This document shows positions 36,620 through 45,755 of a stretch of 64,000 nucleotides of DNA, piece by piece; position 1 is the first letter of the stretch; the number at the start of each line of letters is the position of its first letter. The notes beneath the pieces are model-generated. The model was not told the origin of the DNA, did not search any database, and was given only the letters and a program-made list of their open reading frames with translations. The stretch is taken from assembly GCA_963782475.1 (NCBI GenBank), contig CAWAJW010000008.1, forward strand, positions 62,001-126,000. Direction: 5' to 3'. This DNA is from CAVQBP01 sp963782475 (GTDB lineage: Bacteria > Bacteroidota > Ignavibacteria > Ignavibacteriales > Ignavibacteriaceae). Made by a program: the position numbers and the translations under genes.

Positions 36620-37549
36620 ATGAAAATTTCTAATGAAATTATAGTTAAGAAAGCTAAAGAGCTGGGTTTTGATTTAATTGGATTTGCACCTGCCGAAGAG
36701 CTCACGCGTGAAATAAAAAAGCTTGAACAGTGGTTAAATAATGATCTGCATGCCGGCATGAAATACATGGAAAAAAATCTTGAAAAAAGGAAAAATGTAA
36801 GGACTTTGCTTCCCTCCGCTAAATCTGTAATTTCATTGGGTTTAAATTATTTTACCCCGGGGAAATATTCTAATGATAAGAATAAAGGAAAAATATCCCG
36901 TTATGCATGGGGAAAAGATTACCATTTAATCATTTGGAAAAAGCTTGATGAACTTGTAGAAGCTTTAATGAAGATTGATAATTCATTTGAAGCAAAAACT
37001 TATATTGACACCGGGCCCGTTATGGATAAAGCCTGGGCTGTTAAGTCGGGAATCGGGTGGCTCGGCAAACATACAAATGTTATAAATAAGAAGATTGGGA
37101 GCTGGTTTTTCATTGCTAATTTAATTACTAATTTTGAATTCAGCTACTCTTTACCGGTTGAAGATTTTTGCGGCTCCTGCAGAGCTTGTATTGATGCTTG
37201 TCCTACAAATGCAATTATAGATGAATATGTTGTTGATGCAAATAAATGTATCTCTTACCTGACTATTGAAAATAAAAATGAGATCCCGGAAAAATTTAAA
37301 GGAAAATTTGATAACTGGATTTTCGGATGCGACATCTGCCAGGATGTTTGCCCATGGAATAATAAATTCTCAAAAATTACTAAACAAGATGAATTTTTCC
37401 CTCGAAACGATAATAATGAGATTATACTAAAAGATGCAATATTATTCACCAAAGAAGAATTCAATAAAAAGTTTAAGGAGAGCCCGGTTAAAAGAGCTAA
37501 ATTATCAGGTTTAAAGAGGAATGCTGCTTTCATTTCTTCAATATTTTGA
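36620..37549 (+). CDS. queG: Epoxyqueuosine reductase
   Basis: QueG performs the last step of queuosine synthesis in tRNA, using cobalamin and two [4Fe-4S] clusters. It has 309 residues. Y-I-D-T-G-P-V-M-D-K-A-W-A contains the proton donor D136. The cysteines C184-x2-C187-x2-C190-x3-C194 and C237-x2-C240-x3-C244 (D-I-C-Q-D-V-C-P-W-N) are intact. It lacks the C-terminal HEAT domain of longer homologues. It is the third gene of the hydrolase-Rieske-queG unit. Confidence 0.94.
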   Translation: MKISNEIIVKKAKELGFDLIGFAPAEELTREIKKLEQWLNNDLHAGMKYMEKNLEKRKNVRTLLPSAKSVISLGLNYFTPGKYSNDKNKGKISRYAWGKDYHLIIWKKLDELVEALMKIDNSFEAKTYIDTGPVMDKAWAVKSGIGWLGKHTNVINKKIGSWFFIANLITNFEFSYSLPVEDFCGSCRACIDACPTNAIIDEYVVDANKCISYLTIENKNEIPEKFKGKFDNWIFGCDICQDVCPWNNKFSKITKQDEFFPRNDNNEIILKDAILFTKEEFNKKFKESPVKRAKLSGLKRNAAFISSIF

Positions 37550-37627
37550 AACCACCCTTACTTTCATGTATCTAATTGGTAATATATTTAATTTTATTTG
37601 TTTAATTATTCTATATATGGAGAAAAA

Positions 37628-38590
37628 ATGACGGAAATTGGCAATAATAATCATCTTAATGTTGCAATAATCGGGGCAGGTCCTGCTGGTTTTACAGCAG
37701 CTTTATATACTGCCCGTGCAAATTTAAATCCGGTTATATTTGAAGGATTGCAGCCTGGAGGTCAATTGACCATAACAACGGAAGTTGAAAATTATCCCGG
37801 TTTTGAAGAGGGAATACAGGGTCCTCAATTAATGGATATTATGAGAAAACAAGCACACAGGTTTGGTGCAAAATCTTTTTATAAAGAAATAACAAAAGTT
37901 GATTTTTCCAAAAGACCTTTCATCCTTGAATCTTATGATGAAACTTATACAGCAGATGCAGTAATCGTCGCGACTGGTGCTTCTGCAAGGCTTATTGGTA
38001 TTGAAAGTGAAAGCAAATATATGGGTTATGGCGTTTCTGCATGCGCAACCTGCGATGGATTTTTTTATAAAGGTTTGAAAGTACTTGTTGTAGGCGGCGG
38101 CGATACCGCAATGGAAGAAGCTAATTTCTTAACAAAGTTTGCTTCCGAAGTAACTATTGTCCATAGGCGCGATGAATTCCGTGCATCTAAGATAATGCTG
38201 GCGAGAGCAAAGAAAAATCCTAAAATAAAATTTTTAACTAATAGCGTTGTTAAAGAAGTTTTAGGTAAGGAAGAAAACGGACGGAAAGTGATGACAGGTG
38301 CGGTAATTCAGAATACCAAAGATCTTTCTACAAAAAATGTTGATGTAGATGGTTTATTTGTTGCTATCGGACATAAACCTAATACTGCTTTATTTAACGG
38401 TTTCCTTGATATGGATGAAACAGGTTATCTTAAGGTTAAACCAGGTTCTTCAAATACAAACGTAGAAGGTGTATTTGCAGCCGGTGACGTTGCTGATAAA
38501 AATTACCGCCAGGCTGTAACTGCTGCCGGGTCGGGTTGTATGGCTGCCCTGGATTGTGAACGATGGCTTGCTGCACAGGAAGAAGCCTAA
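37628..38590 (+). CDS. trxB: Thioredoxin reductase
   Basis: This FAD/NADPH enzyme reduces thioredoxin. From ATG 37628 (behind TGGAGAAAAA) it has 320 residues; an in-frame start at 37598 is less likely. The FAD motif G-A-G-P-A-G is at residues 16-21 and the redox pair C139-A-T-C142-D in the NADPH domain, which also has G-G-G-D-T-A. G-V-F-A-A-G-D-V is present near the end. It is monocistronic, ending in a bidirectional terminator. Confidence 0.96.
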   Translation: MTEIGNNNHLNVAIIGAGPAGFTAALYTARANLNPVIFEGLQPGGQLTITTEVENYPGFEEGIQGPQLMDIMRKQAHRFGAKSFYKEITKVDFSKRPFILESYDETYTADAVIVATGASARLIGIESESKYMGYGVSACATCDGFFYKGLKVLVVGGGDTAMEEANFLTKFASEVTIVHRRDEFRASKIMLARAKKNPKIKFLTNSVVKEVLGKEENGRKVMTGAVIQNTKDLSTKNVDVDGLFVAIGHKPNTALFNGFLDMDETGYLKVKPGSSNTNVEGVFAAGDVADKNYRQAVTAAGSGCMAALDCERWLAAQEEA

Positions 38591-38614
38591 TTTAAGGAAA
38601 TTTATTTTAACAAT

Positions 38615-38647
38615 AAAAAAACCCGGCTTTAAAATCCGGGTTTTTTT
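38615..38647 (+). terminator. Bidirectional terminator between trxB and the DUF6249-like gene
   Basis: AAAAAACCCGG and CCGGGTTTTTTT flank a CTTTAAAAT loop. Because an A-run precedes and a T-run follows the stem, it works on both strands and serves the convergent trxB (plus) and small membrane protein (minus). Confidence 0.9.
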
Positions 38648-38671
38648 GTTTCGATGAAGAAATAATATTTT

Positions 38672-39037
38672 CTATGGATTTTTCTTTGCTAGTTTTTGCG
38701 CAACAGCATTTGCTACTATAAAACCAATCCCCGTAAATGCAAACATTAAGAGCACAATCCAGTAACCCTCATCAGTATAATCTTCCAGCATTAATCCCAA
38801 ACCGAGACCAATACCGAAAGCAAGTATGATTATACCAAACTTCATTAAGGAAAAAGGATCATGTTTTTGCTCGAAAAATTCTTTAATTGATTGAGCATCC
38901 AGACCTTTATCAATCAACATTTGTCTTTCTCTTGATCTAAAATAAAAAAAAGTGACAAAAACTAATCCAACAACCAAAGTGAATACTATCGGTATAGATA
39001 CTGCTATTACCCCTACAAATCCTTCAGGTCCGTTCAT
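38672..39037 (-). CDS. Small membrane protein, DUF6249-like
   Basis: The 121-residue protein has three hydrophobic segments (about 8-31, 66-83 and 90-109). A cytosolic loop between the first two contains R-S-R-E-R-Q-M-L-I-D-K-G-L-D-A-Q-S-I-K-E-F-F. This arrangement is common in Bacteroidota proteins annotated DUF6249. It lies divergent from the ECF sigma gene at 39242, so its expression may be linked, but no function is known. The start is ATG 39037 with AGGAG upstream on the minus strand. Confidence 0.65.
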   Translation of the reverse strand: MNGPEGFVGVIAVSIPIVFTLVVGLVFVTFFYFRSRERQMLIDKGLDAQSIKEFFEQKHDPFSLMKFGIIILAFGIGLGLGLMLEDYTDEGYWIVLLMFAFTGIGFIVANAVAQKLAKKNP

Positions 39038-39156
39038 TTTTTCTCTCCTTTCAGTTTTAAGCCGAATTTAACAACCGGCTAATCAATGAAATTTTTATTT
39101 TATTACTAAAAATTTTTTTCTTTTCTCTATTTCTTATGACTATCTTTAATTAAATT

Positions 39157-39214
39157 AGGTTACAAGGTTTAACAATGCTGCAGGATAACCACCGGTAATC
39201 TTGATTTGTAACCT
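39157..39214 (+). promoter_or_regulatory. Inverted repeat upstream of the ECF sigma gene
   Basis: AGGTTACAA (39157-39165) and TTGTAACCT (39206-39214) are perfect inverted copies 40 bases apart, ending 27 bases before the sigma start. It could be an operator, an mRNA structure or part of a divergent promoter for the flanking minus-strand gene. It is seen only as sequence symmetry. Confidence 0.4.
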
Positions 39215-39241
39215 TGATTTGATTTTAGGGGTCTAATAACT

Positions 39242-39808
39242 ATGAAGAATCTTACTGATTTTGAGATAATTGAATCCATAAAACGTGGGAATCATTCGGA
39301 TTTTTCTATATTGGTTGATAGATATAAGAATAAAGCGTTTTCTCTGTTAAAAAGGATGTTAAAGAATGATATGGAAGCAGAAGAAATTCTTCAGGATGCT
39401 TTCATAAAAGCTTTTAACGGTTTGAAGAATTTTAAACAGGAATCAAAGTTTTCCACCTGGTTTTACAGAATAGTATATAATACAGCATTAACAAAATTAT
39501 CGAGCAAAAAAAGAAAGATTGAAAATGAAATGACAAGTGTTGAAGACCATCTTGAGCTTGAAAGCAGAATGGATTACAACCGGGCTGAGAAAAAAAATAT
39601 TTCGGAAATAGTGAATTCATTAATTGAACAGCTGCCGGAAAAATATTCTATGGTTATCAATATGTTTTACTTAAATGGAATGACCTGTGAAGAAATTGCC
39701 GATGTGACTTCTACATCTATATCAAATGTTAAAGTATTATTATATAGGGCCAGGAATACTTTTAAAGATATGTTGGTAAAATATAATCTTACGGAGGAAT
39801 TGAGATGA
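39242..39808 (+). CDS. ECF RNA polymerase sigma factor
   Basis: The 188-residue sigma-70 family protein contains only regions 2 and 4. Region 2 includes A-E-E-I-L-Q-D-A-F-I-K-A-F and S-T-W-F-Y-R-I-V-Y-N-T-A. Region 4 includes M-T-C-E-E-I-A-D-V-T-S-T-S-I-S-N-V-K-V-L-L-Y-R-A-R helix-turn-helix. Its stop overlaps the next gene (ATGA), which encodes a membrane protein suited to be its anti-sigma factor. The signal it answers to is unknown. Confidence 0.92.
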   Translation: MKNLTDFEIIESIKRGNHSDFSILVDRYKNKAFSLLKRMLKNDMEAEEILQDAFIKAFNGLKNFKQESKFSTWFYRIVYNTALTKLSSKKRKIENEMTSVEDHLELESRMDYNRAEKKNISEIVNSLIEQLPEKYSMVINMFYLNGMTCEEIADVTSTSISNVKVLLYRARNTFKDMLVKYNLTEELR

Positions 39809-40329
39809 ATAGATTAAGCGATGAAATATTAAACAAATATATTGATGGTGAACTTGATTATAAAACACTTACTGAGGTAAAAGAAATTTTAAAAGAGTCC
39901 GAACCCGACAGGGAAAATTTAAAAGTTCTTTTAAGAGTTCACAATGAACTGAAAAAAATCAGGGAGTATGAAGTAAATCCGGATTTTACTTCCAATATAA
40001 TGCAGAAGATAACTTCTAAATTTAAACCTAAGAAAGCCGATAAATATTTTATTCTTTCAATCTCTTCTTTCTTTGTTTTCTTAAGTCTCGCAATCCTGGG
40101 TGTTGCAGTTATTCTTGCTTTTAATGCTGCCGGGCAATCTGCATCATCCGAACAAGTTCTGGGTAATTTTGTAACTATTCTTGAAAGCTTATCTGTTTAT
40201 ATTAGAAAGATATTCAGCGGTTCTGAAATATCAATATTCGGATCTGTAATTTCTCTCGGCATCTTCATTTCTGCATATTTCTTTTTTGAAAGCCAAAAAC
40301 ATATTAAGGAGATACAGAATAAGCTGTAA
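39805..40329 (+). CDS. Probable anti-sigma factor (membrane protein)
   Basis: The 174-residue protein begins with a short helical domain (L-N-K-Y-I-D-G-E-L-D-Y-K-T-L-T-E-V-K) typical of anti-sigma domains, but without the zinc-binding H-x3-C-x2-C motif. Two transmembrane helices lie near residues 79-106 and 145-162. The four-base overlap with the sigma gene is the standard coupling of such pairs. Function is inferred from position and layout. Confidence 0.7.
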   Translation: MNRLSDEILNKYIDGELDYKTLTEVKEILKESEPDRENLKVLLRVHNELKKIREYEVNPDFTSNIMQKITSKFKPKKADKYFILSISSFFVFLSLAILGVAVILAFNAAGQSASSEQVLGNFVTILESLSVYIRKIFSGSEISIFGSVISLGIFISAYFFFESQKHIKEIQNKL

Positions 40330-40707
40330 AGAGCTGAATCAAATAATAATTTGATGCTCCGGATATAATTAAAACTTCATAAAAGCTCAGTTGCTTGTTT
40401 AATTCCACTCAATTTTTGGCAATTAAAAAAATTTATTTATTCCGAGGTGATGCAAATCTCTTTAGATATTTATCGAATTGCTTAAGTTATATCACACTTC
40501 AATTAAGGAAATGCAGTATAGCTAAATTTTTTACAGTTCATATAATATTTTTTCCATAATATTTATTTCTGAATTGTTAAAAATTTATAATTTCCTTACT
40601 CTTATCTTTAATCCAATACATATATATCTTACTGAAAAACGAATTAATAAATTCCAGGATTTTGAATTAAGCAACTCACGATTCCTACAAATTACCCGGG
40701 AGAAAAA
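40330..40707. other. Gap upstream of the heme-like membrane protein gene
   Basis: This 378-base AT-rich stretch has no credible gene. It contains a short inverted repeat, ATCAAAT/ATTTGAT, just after the anti-sigma stop, and the octamers TTGCTTAA (near 40480) and TTAAGCAA (near 40667) about 190 bases apart. It probably holds the promoter of the gene at 40708. Confidence 0.4.
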
Positions 40708-41499
40708 ATGTACCGCAGCATATTAAGTGCAGCTTTCTTATCGATTTCAATTTTTAATACACAAATAATTTTTCCTCATGACTTATCTTCTTCTTTAGAG
40801 AAAAGTTCAGTTATACAGAATTCAAATATTCATCATCCTTTATTGTTGGAAACCGAATCTTCACTTTATAATTCTGAAGACAATAATTTTAATGAAGCAG
40901 AACCATATGAAAGCTTAATTTTAGACTCTGCAAACACAGATGAAGAAAGAACTGCGAGGAGACTTCTTCCTGAAGATATGAGCTGGATGGAAAAATTTCT
41001 TTGGGGAGTGCATGGTATTTTTCGAAGCGGCGAATTAACACCTCAAAAAAGAAAGAGTGAGCTGGTTTTAAGGAGGGAAATGCTAACATGGCATCAAAGG
41101 TTAGGGGTTACAACCTGGTTTCTAATGGGAGCCACAGTTTTAGCAGGGCAGCTTACTTTGAATGGAAATAGAAAATATAGGAATTGGCATGGTCCGCTGG
41201 CAGATGCAACTATAATCGGTTACAGCGCCACCGCTTTATTAGCAGTATTATCTCCGCCGCCCCTCATACGGCGCAGTGGTGAACATGACACCATATTCTG
41301 GCATAAGCTTCTCGCATTCGTGCATGCTGCAGGTATGATAGCACTTCCTATACTTGCCAATAACATTGTTTCCAGGAGCCGGTTTAACGGTGTTAGAGGT
41401 CCTGAAAAGTTCAATGATGCGCGGGCAAGGGCACATCAAATAACTGCATATATTACTTACACTGCTTTTACTGCTTCAATAATAACGATCTTTTTTTAA
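40708..41499 (+). CDS. Four-helix membrane protein with histidines suited to heme b
   Basis: A signal peptide (residues 1-24) is followed by a long polar segment. Four hydrophobic helices then each begin with a histidine: W-H129-Q-R-L-G, W-H161-G-P-L-A-D, W-H199-K-L-L-A-F-V-H206 and A-H243-Q-I-T-A-Y. This spacing is like the heme ligands of cytochrome b561-type proteins, though I do not recognise the exact family. The next gene (70 bases on) encodes YceI, and in Escherichia coli YceI is paired with the cytochrome b561 YceJ. A membrane-bound electron-transfer role is therefore plausible. Confidence 0.6.
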   Translation: MYRSILSAAFLSISIFNTQIIFPHDLSSSLEKSSVIQNSNIHHPLLLETESSLYNSEDNNFNEAEPYESLILDSANTDEERTARRLLPEDMSWMEKFLWGVHGIFRSGELTPQKRKSELVLRREMLTWHQRLGVTTWFLMGATVLAGQLTLNGNRKYRNWHGPLADATIIGYSATALLAVLSPPPLIRRSGEHDTIFWHKLLAFVHAAGMIALPILANNIVSRSRFNGVRGPEKFNDARARAHQITAYITYTAFTASIITIFF

Positions 41500-41568
41500 T
41501 CAAAAATTAAAAAGCATTTGTTTTAATGAAACCTGAAATTTTGTCAACAAATACATACGAGGATTTAA

Positions 41569-42142
41569 ATGAAAAAATCTATGCTTGTCATTTTGCTTTC
41601 CTGTAACTCGATGTGGGTATACCCCGCTTCAATTTTAAATATTATTTCTGTTCATGATCAAAAAGGACGGCTCTACTATCGAATATACGCTTGTTCACCC
41701 GCTGCATACTGTTCACGGAATTAGCAAAGACGTGGATTGCGATGTTAAATATGATGATACGGCAGGAAAGGTAACCGGCGTATCCGTCAGTGCCGATGTT
41801 TTATCTTTTGACAGCGGCAATTCTAATAGAGATTCACATATGGGTGAAGTAGTTGATGCCATCGATTATCCAGATGTTGCTTTCCAGGGAGATTCTATTC
41901 AATACTTAAAAAATGATACACTTATGGTTGTAGGAAAGCTGACATTTCATAATGTTACAAAGACAATACCGGTTAAAGTTGCTGAGAAATTTGAAAACAA
42001 TGATACAATTTTCGACGGTGACTTTTATATCAGTCTTACAGAATTTAAAATACAAAGACCCTCATTATTATTAATGCCTGTTGAAGATAAACTCACCCTT
42101 AAATTTAATATTATAATTCCGAAAGTTCTAAAAAAAACATAA
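41569..42142 (+). CDS. YceI-like lipocalin-fold protein, frameshifted near 41666
   Basis: The main frame shows the YceI pattern of alternating strands: T-L-V-H-P-L-H-T-V-H-G-I-S-K-D, then F-D-S-G-N-S-N-R-D-S-H-M, then V-A-F-Q-G-D-S-I, and L-T-F-H-N-V-T-K-T-I-P-V. YceI proteins bind isoprenoid/quinone-like lipids in the periplasm. The N-terminus is one frame back: ATG 41569 opens M-K-K-S-M-L-V-I-L-L-S, a signal peptide. It joins the main frame if one base of AAAAAGG at 41660-41667 is removed, giving about 190 residues. GAGG precedes the ATG. Confidence 0.75.
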
Positions 42143-42414
42143 TTATGATTAACTGAATAACAATCCAAGCTTTACAAAACCTTCTTTTTCAATGTCAATA
42201 TATTTTATTGTTTTGTATATTTGTACTTGTTTTTAACTTAATAAAGAAAGTGCAATGCTTGTACTACTACACCGAATATAGAAGGGAAGAAGATTTGGCA
42301 GTACAGGTACAAATATGCTTATGGTTAGTGCCAGCGGAACCGCCGTTGTTTTTGAAGAGTGATTATGAGTTTTTGAATAGCTGATTGACAGTTTAATTTT
42401 TAGTGATTGGAAAA

Positions 42415-43323
42415 ATGAACCACAAAGCCGGATATGTATCTATACTGGGTTTGCCCAATTCGGGTAAATCGACATTAATGAATTCCTTGATTGGACAAAA
42501 GCTTTCTATAACTACAAGTAAACCGCAAACTACACGTAAAAGAATCCTTGGAATTCTTTCTGAAAAAGATTATCAGATTATTTTCCTTGATACACCGGGT
42601 ATTTTAAAGCCCGGCTATTTACTTCAGGAAAAGATGATGGAAGCTGTAGACCAATCGATCAGAGATGCGGATATTTTTTTAATAATGTTAGATATTCATT
42701 CCGATCCTGAAGGAAATAAAATTTTAAATGATGATGCGGTTAAAGAAATATTGAATGGAAGCAGCAAACCTCAAATTTTAATTCTAAATAAAATTGATCT
42801 TTCCACACAGGAATTTGTGAAAAGCCTTATAGAAAAAATTCAAATAAAATACAGCTTTAAAAAAATTATCCCGGTTTCAGCAACTCAGGGATTTAATATC
42901 TATGAGGTTATTTCAACTATTGTAGAGAATTTACCCGAAAACCCCAGCTTTTACCCGGATGATATTGTAGCAGACGAGAATGAGAGATTTTTTGTCTCTG
43001 AAATAATCCGTGAGAAAGTTTTGGAATTATACCAGGAGGAAATACCGTATAGTATCGAAGTAGTAATTGCCGAATTTAAAGAAAGAGATGATAAAAAAGA
43101 TTATGTAAATGCGGAGATTATAGTTGAAAAAGAGAGTCAGAAGGGAATTCTAATCGGGAAAAATGGAGCTGCAATTAAAAAGTTAGGACTATTTTCCCGC
43201 AAAGCTGTTGAAGATTTTTTGGGAAAAGAAATCTATTTAGAGCTAAGAGTTAAAGTGAAAAAAAAATGGCGTTCAAATGAAAGTTTTCTTAAATCATTCG
43301 GATATTCAAAAGGAAAAGAGTAG
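42415..43323 (+). CDS. era: GTPase Era
   Basis: Era binds 16S rRNA and helps assemble the 30S subunit. From ATG 42415 it has 302 residues. The P-loop G-L-P-N-S-G-K-S-T is at residues 12-20, where most Era proteins have N-V-G-K-S; the Ser substitution is a common variant. D-T-P-G is at 59-62 and N-K-I-D at 125-128. A C-terminal KH domain contains G-I-L-I-G-K-N-G-A-A-I-K. A GTG at 42403 would add four residues. It is not close to rnc here, unlike in many genomes. Confidence 0.93.
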   Translation: MNHKAGYVSILGLPNSGKSTLMNSLIGQKLSITTSKPQTTRKRILGILSEKDYQIIFLDTPGILKPGYLLQEKMMEAVDQSIRDADIFLIMLDIHSDPEGNKILNDDAVKEILNGSSKPQILILNKIDLSTQEFVKSLIEKIQIKYSFKKIIPVSATQGFNIYEVISTIVENLPENPSFYPDDIVADENERFFVSEIIREKVLELYQEEIPYSIEVVIAEFKERDDKKDYVNAEIIVEKESQKGILIGKNGAAIKKLGLFSRKAVEDFLGKEIYLELRVKVKKKWRSNESFLKSFGYSKGKE

Positions 43324-43433
43324 GAATTGGAAGGCAGATGTTAAACGGAAGATTGAAAGAAGTTCGGGTTCGAGAAGAATATTGAATCCTGGAAAATTAG
43401 AGGAATCATATAAAAGGATATGATATCGATTAA

Positions 43434-44360
43434 ATGAAAAAATATACTGCCGAAGGAGCTTTACTGCTCGCAACTATTATTTGGGGAGCAACTTTTGTAA
43501 TTGTAAAATCAGCTCTAAATGATATTTCCCCGATGTTTTTTGTAGCTTTAAGATTTTCTTTTGCTGCATATACTTCTTCTTCCATTTATATTTAAGATTT
43601 TAAAAAAAATTGATAAAAAAACTTTTTATGGCGGTTTGATAGTCGGATTATTTTATTTTCTCGGTTTTGCATCTCAAACCGAGGGATTAAATTTTACTTC
43701 AGCAACTAAGTCCGGTTTTATAACCGGCACCTTTATAATTTTTACACCTATTTTTCAATTGATTATTGAAAAGAGAAAACCTTCCAAAGGAGGCTTAATC
43801 GGTATTTTTTTGGTCCTTTTAGGTTTAGTTTTTCTTTCAAGCAAAGGAAACACTTTTTTAAGTGTTTTCTAACGAAATCGGTGAAAATTTTAACCTTGGC
43901 GATTTTTTTACTCTTTTATGTGCGGTTTTTTTTGCGCTATACATAGTTTATCTTGATATAGAAAGTAAAAAATTGGATTTAATGTCACTTGGTTTTTTTA
44001 CAAATTGCAATAACAGGTTTATTAGGATTTCTCCTTACTCTTATTCTTTCATTTACCGGGTCGGAAGATATTAAATTAACTTTAAATTACGATCTTTTAT
44101 GGGCAATTCTATATACTTCGATTTTAGCAACAGTAGTAACAACTATTTTACAAACAAGGTTTCAGAAGGACACAACACCAACCAAAGCCGGGATAATTTT
44201 TTCTTTTGAACCTATTTTTTCTGCAGTTGTTGCTTTTGTTGCACTGAATGAAAAAATTTCTAATTTTAGACTTCTGGGATGTGCATTTATTTTTGTAGGG
44301 CTTTTAGCTACCGAATTAATTAAAAATAAAGATAAAAAGATTGTCCCATTAAAAGAATAA
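43434..44360 (+). CDS. EamA (DMT superfamily) transporter, three frameshifts
   Basis: ATG 43434 opens Y-T-A-E-G-A-L-L-L-A-T-I-I-W-G-A-T-F-V, the classic EamA N-terminus, which then breaks near 43566. Reading frames change in the same +1 sense near 43566, 43861 and 43989. Between them are further helices (G-F-I-T-G-T-F-I-I-F-T-P-I-F-Q, F-A-L-Y-I-V-Y-L-D) and the end F-S-F-E-P-I-F-S-A-V-V-A-F-V-A-L-N-E. Repaired, it is about 308 residues with ten helices, the normal EamA size. Substrate (amino acid, drug or metabolite) is unknown. acyP follows 6 bases later. Confidence 0.8.
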
Positions 44361-44366
44361 AATATT

Positions 44367-44648
44367 ATGGGAAATAAACAGCGTGCAGAAATAGTAGTGA
44401 GCGGTCTTGTTCAGGGAGTAGGTTTCAGGTATTTTGTTACTAGAAATGCTCAGCAGCTTGGCCTAAAAGGATATGTCAAAAATTTATACGATGGTTCGGT
44501 ACTTACTGTTGTTGAAGGTGAAAAGGAACTAATTGAGGAACTATTCAAAAAATTAAAAATAGGTCCGCGTTCTGCACAAGTTAATAATTCAAAAATTGAA
44601 TGGGGGGAATTTAAAAATGAGTTTTCAGCTTTTGGGGTTGAATATTGA
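44367..44648 (+). CDS. acyP: Acylphosphatase
   Basis: This 93-residue enzyme hydrolyses carboxyl-phosphate bonds. The active-site residues R21 (V-Q-G-V-G-F-R-Y) and N39 (Y-V-K-N-L) are both present, along with the terminal F-x-x-x-Y. Its stop overlaps the TTG start of ispF by 4 bases, so the two are coupled. Confidence 0.95.
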   Translation: MGNKQRAEIVVSGLVQGVGFRYFVTRNAQQLGLKGYVKNLYDGSVLTVVEGEKELIEELFKKLKIGPRSAQVNNSKIEWGEFKNEFSAFGVEY

Positions 44649-45131
44649 AACCTGAATATAGAACTGGAATCGGATTTGATGTCCACGCGTTTGCGGCAGA
44701 CAGAAAACTTATATTAGGTGGGATTGAAATAAAATCGGGTAAAGGTTTAATAGGGCATTCCGATGCTGATGTTCTCCTTCATGCAATAACTGATGCATTG
44801 CTCGGTGCAATTTCTGCAGGCGATATAGGGCAGCACTTTCCTGATACCGATCAAAAGTATAAGAATGCCGACAGCAAAATATTCTTAAAAAAATCATATG
44901 AGCTGGTTCTTGAATAAAGGATATATCCTTGGGAATGTCGACGCTGTTGTAGCAATGCAGACGCCAAAGCTTTCACCTTATATTTTAACTATTAAGGAAA
45001 AAATTTCGGAAATTTTAGACTGCGATGCCGATCAAATTTCAGTTAAGGCAACAACTACTGAGAAATTAGGGTTTGTAGGGAGAGAAGAGGGAGTCTCCGC
45101 ATTTGCTTCAGTTTTAATTATCAGAAAATAA
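44645..45131 (+). CDS. ispF: 2-C-methyl-D-erythritol 2,4-cyclodiphosphate synthase, frameshifted near 44912
   Basis: IspF is in the MEP pathway of isoprenoid synthesis. From TTG 44645 the first frame has G-I-G-F-D12-V-H14, then H46 in D-V-L-L-H-A-I, the three zinc ligands, and G-D-I-G-Q-H-F-P-D-T-D. It stops at 44917. The second frame continues G-Y-x-L-G-N-V-D-A-V-V-A-M-Q-T-P-K-L and ends T-T-E-K-L-G-F-V-G-R-E-E-G. Removing one T of the TT at 44910-44911 joins them to about 161 residues. Because IspF is essential in MEP organisms, the shift is likely an error. Confidence 0.92.
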
Positions 45132-45136
45132 AAATA

Positions 45137-45751
45137 ATGATTGAACATATCCTAGATTTCATCTCCGGTTTATCTCCATTCTGGATTTATGTTTCACTTT
45201 TCGGATTCTCTTTTATTGAAAATGTCTTTCCTCCTTCACCAAGTGATCTTGTAGTTGTTATCGGAGGTTCATTAATCGGAACTCATTCACTCCAATTTAT
45301 TCCTACTCTTTTAGCTACAACCTTCGGGAGCGTATTGGGATTTATGGCTTTGTTTTTTATCGGGACACAACTGGACAAAAAAGTAATCCGGGCAGGAAAA
45401 GTTAAGTTTATCCCCACAGCAGGATTGGAAAAAGTTGAAAAATGGTTTTCAAAATATGGTTATTGGATTATACTGGTAAACAGGTTTTTACCGGGAACAC
45501 GCTCAGTCATTTCATTATTTGCAGGGTTAAGCGAGCTTAGTTTAAAAAAAACAATAATACTCGCTTCAATTAGCGCAGTTATTTGGAATGCAGCAATTAT
45601 TTATTTAGGAATTATATTTGGGCACAATATAGGAATTGTAGATCATTATCTTTCAACTTATTCAAATATTGCAATTATTATTACCTGTGCCGTTATTTTA
45701 ATTTTAATATTAAATTATTTCTGGAAAAAGAAAAAATCAGCTAAAGGATGA
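45137..45751 (+). CDS. DedA family inner membrane protein
   Basis: The 204-residue protein has the DedA signature: F-I-E-N-V-F-P-P-S-P-S-D, G-S-V-L-G-F-M, and N-R-F-L-P-G-T-R-S-V-I-S-L-F-A-G. About five hydrophobic segments are visible. DedA proteins flip phospholipids or undecaprenyl phosphate across the membrane and support membrane-potential homeostasis. It sits between ispF (5-base gap) and lnt (4-base gap), so it belongs to an isoprenoid/lipid/lipoprotein operon. Confidence 0.9.
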   Translation: MIEHILDFISGLSPFWIYVSLFGFSFIENVFPPSPSDLVVVIGGSLIGTHSLQFIPTLLATTFGSVLGFMALFFIGTQLDKKVIRAGKVKFIPTAGLEKVEKWFSKYGYWIILVNRFLPGTRSVISLFAGLSELSLKKTIILASISAVIWNAAIIYLGIIFGHNIGIVDHYLSTYSNIAIIITCAVILILILNYFWKKKKSAKG

Positions 45752-45755
45752 GAGA

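Noticed and set aside
42143..42414. Short open frames between yceI and era
   Set aside because: Several frames of 20-45 codons are open but none has a start, a ribosome binding site or a recognisable family; probably chance or old remnants.
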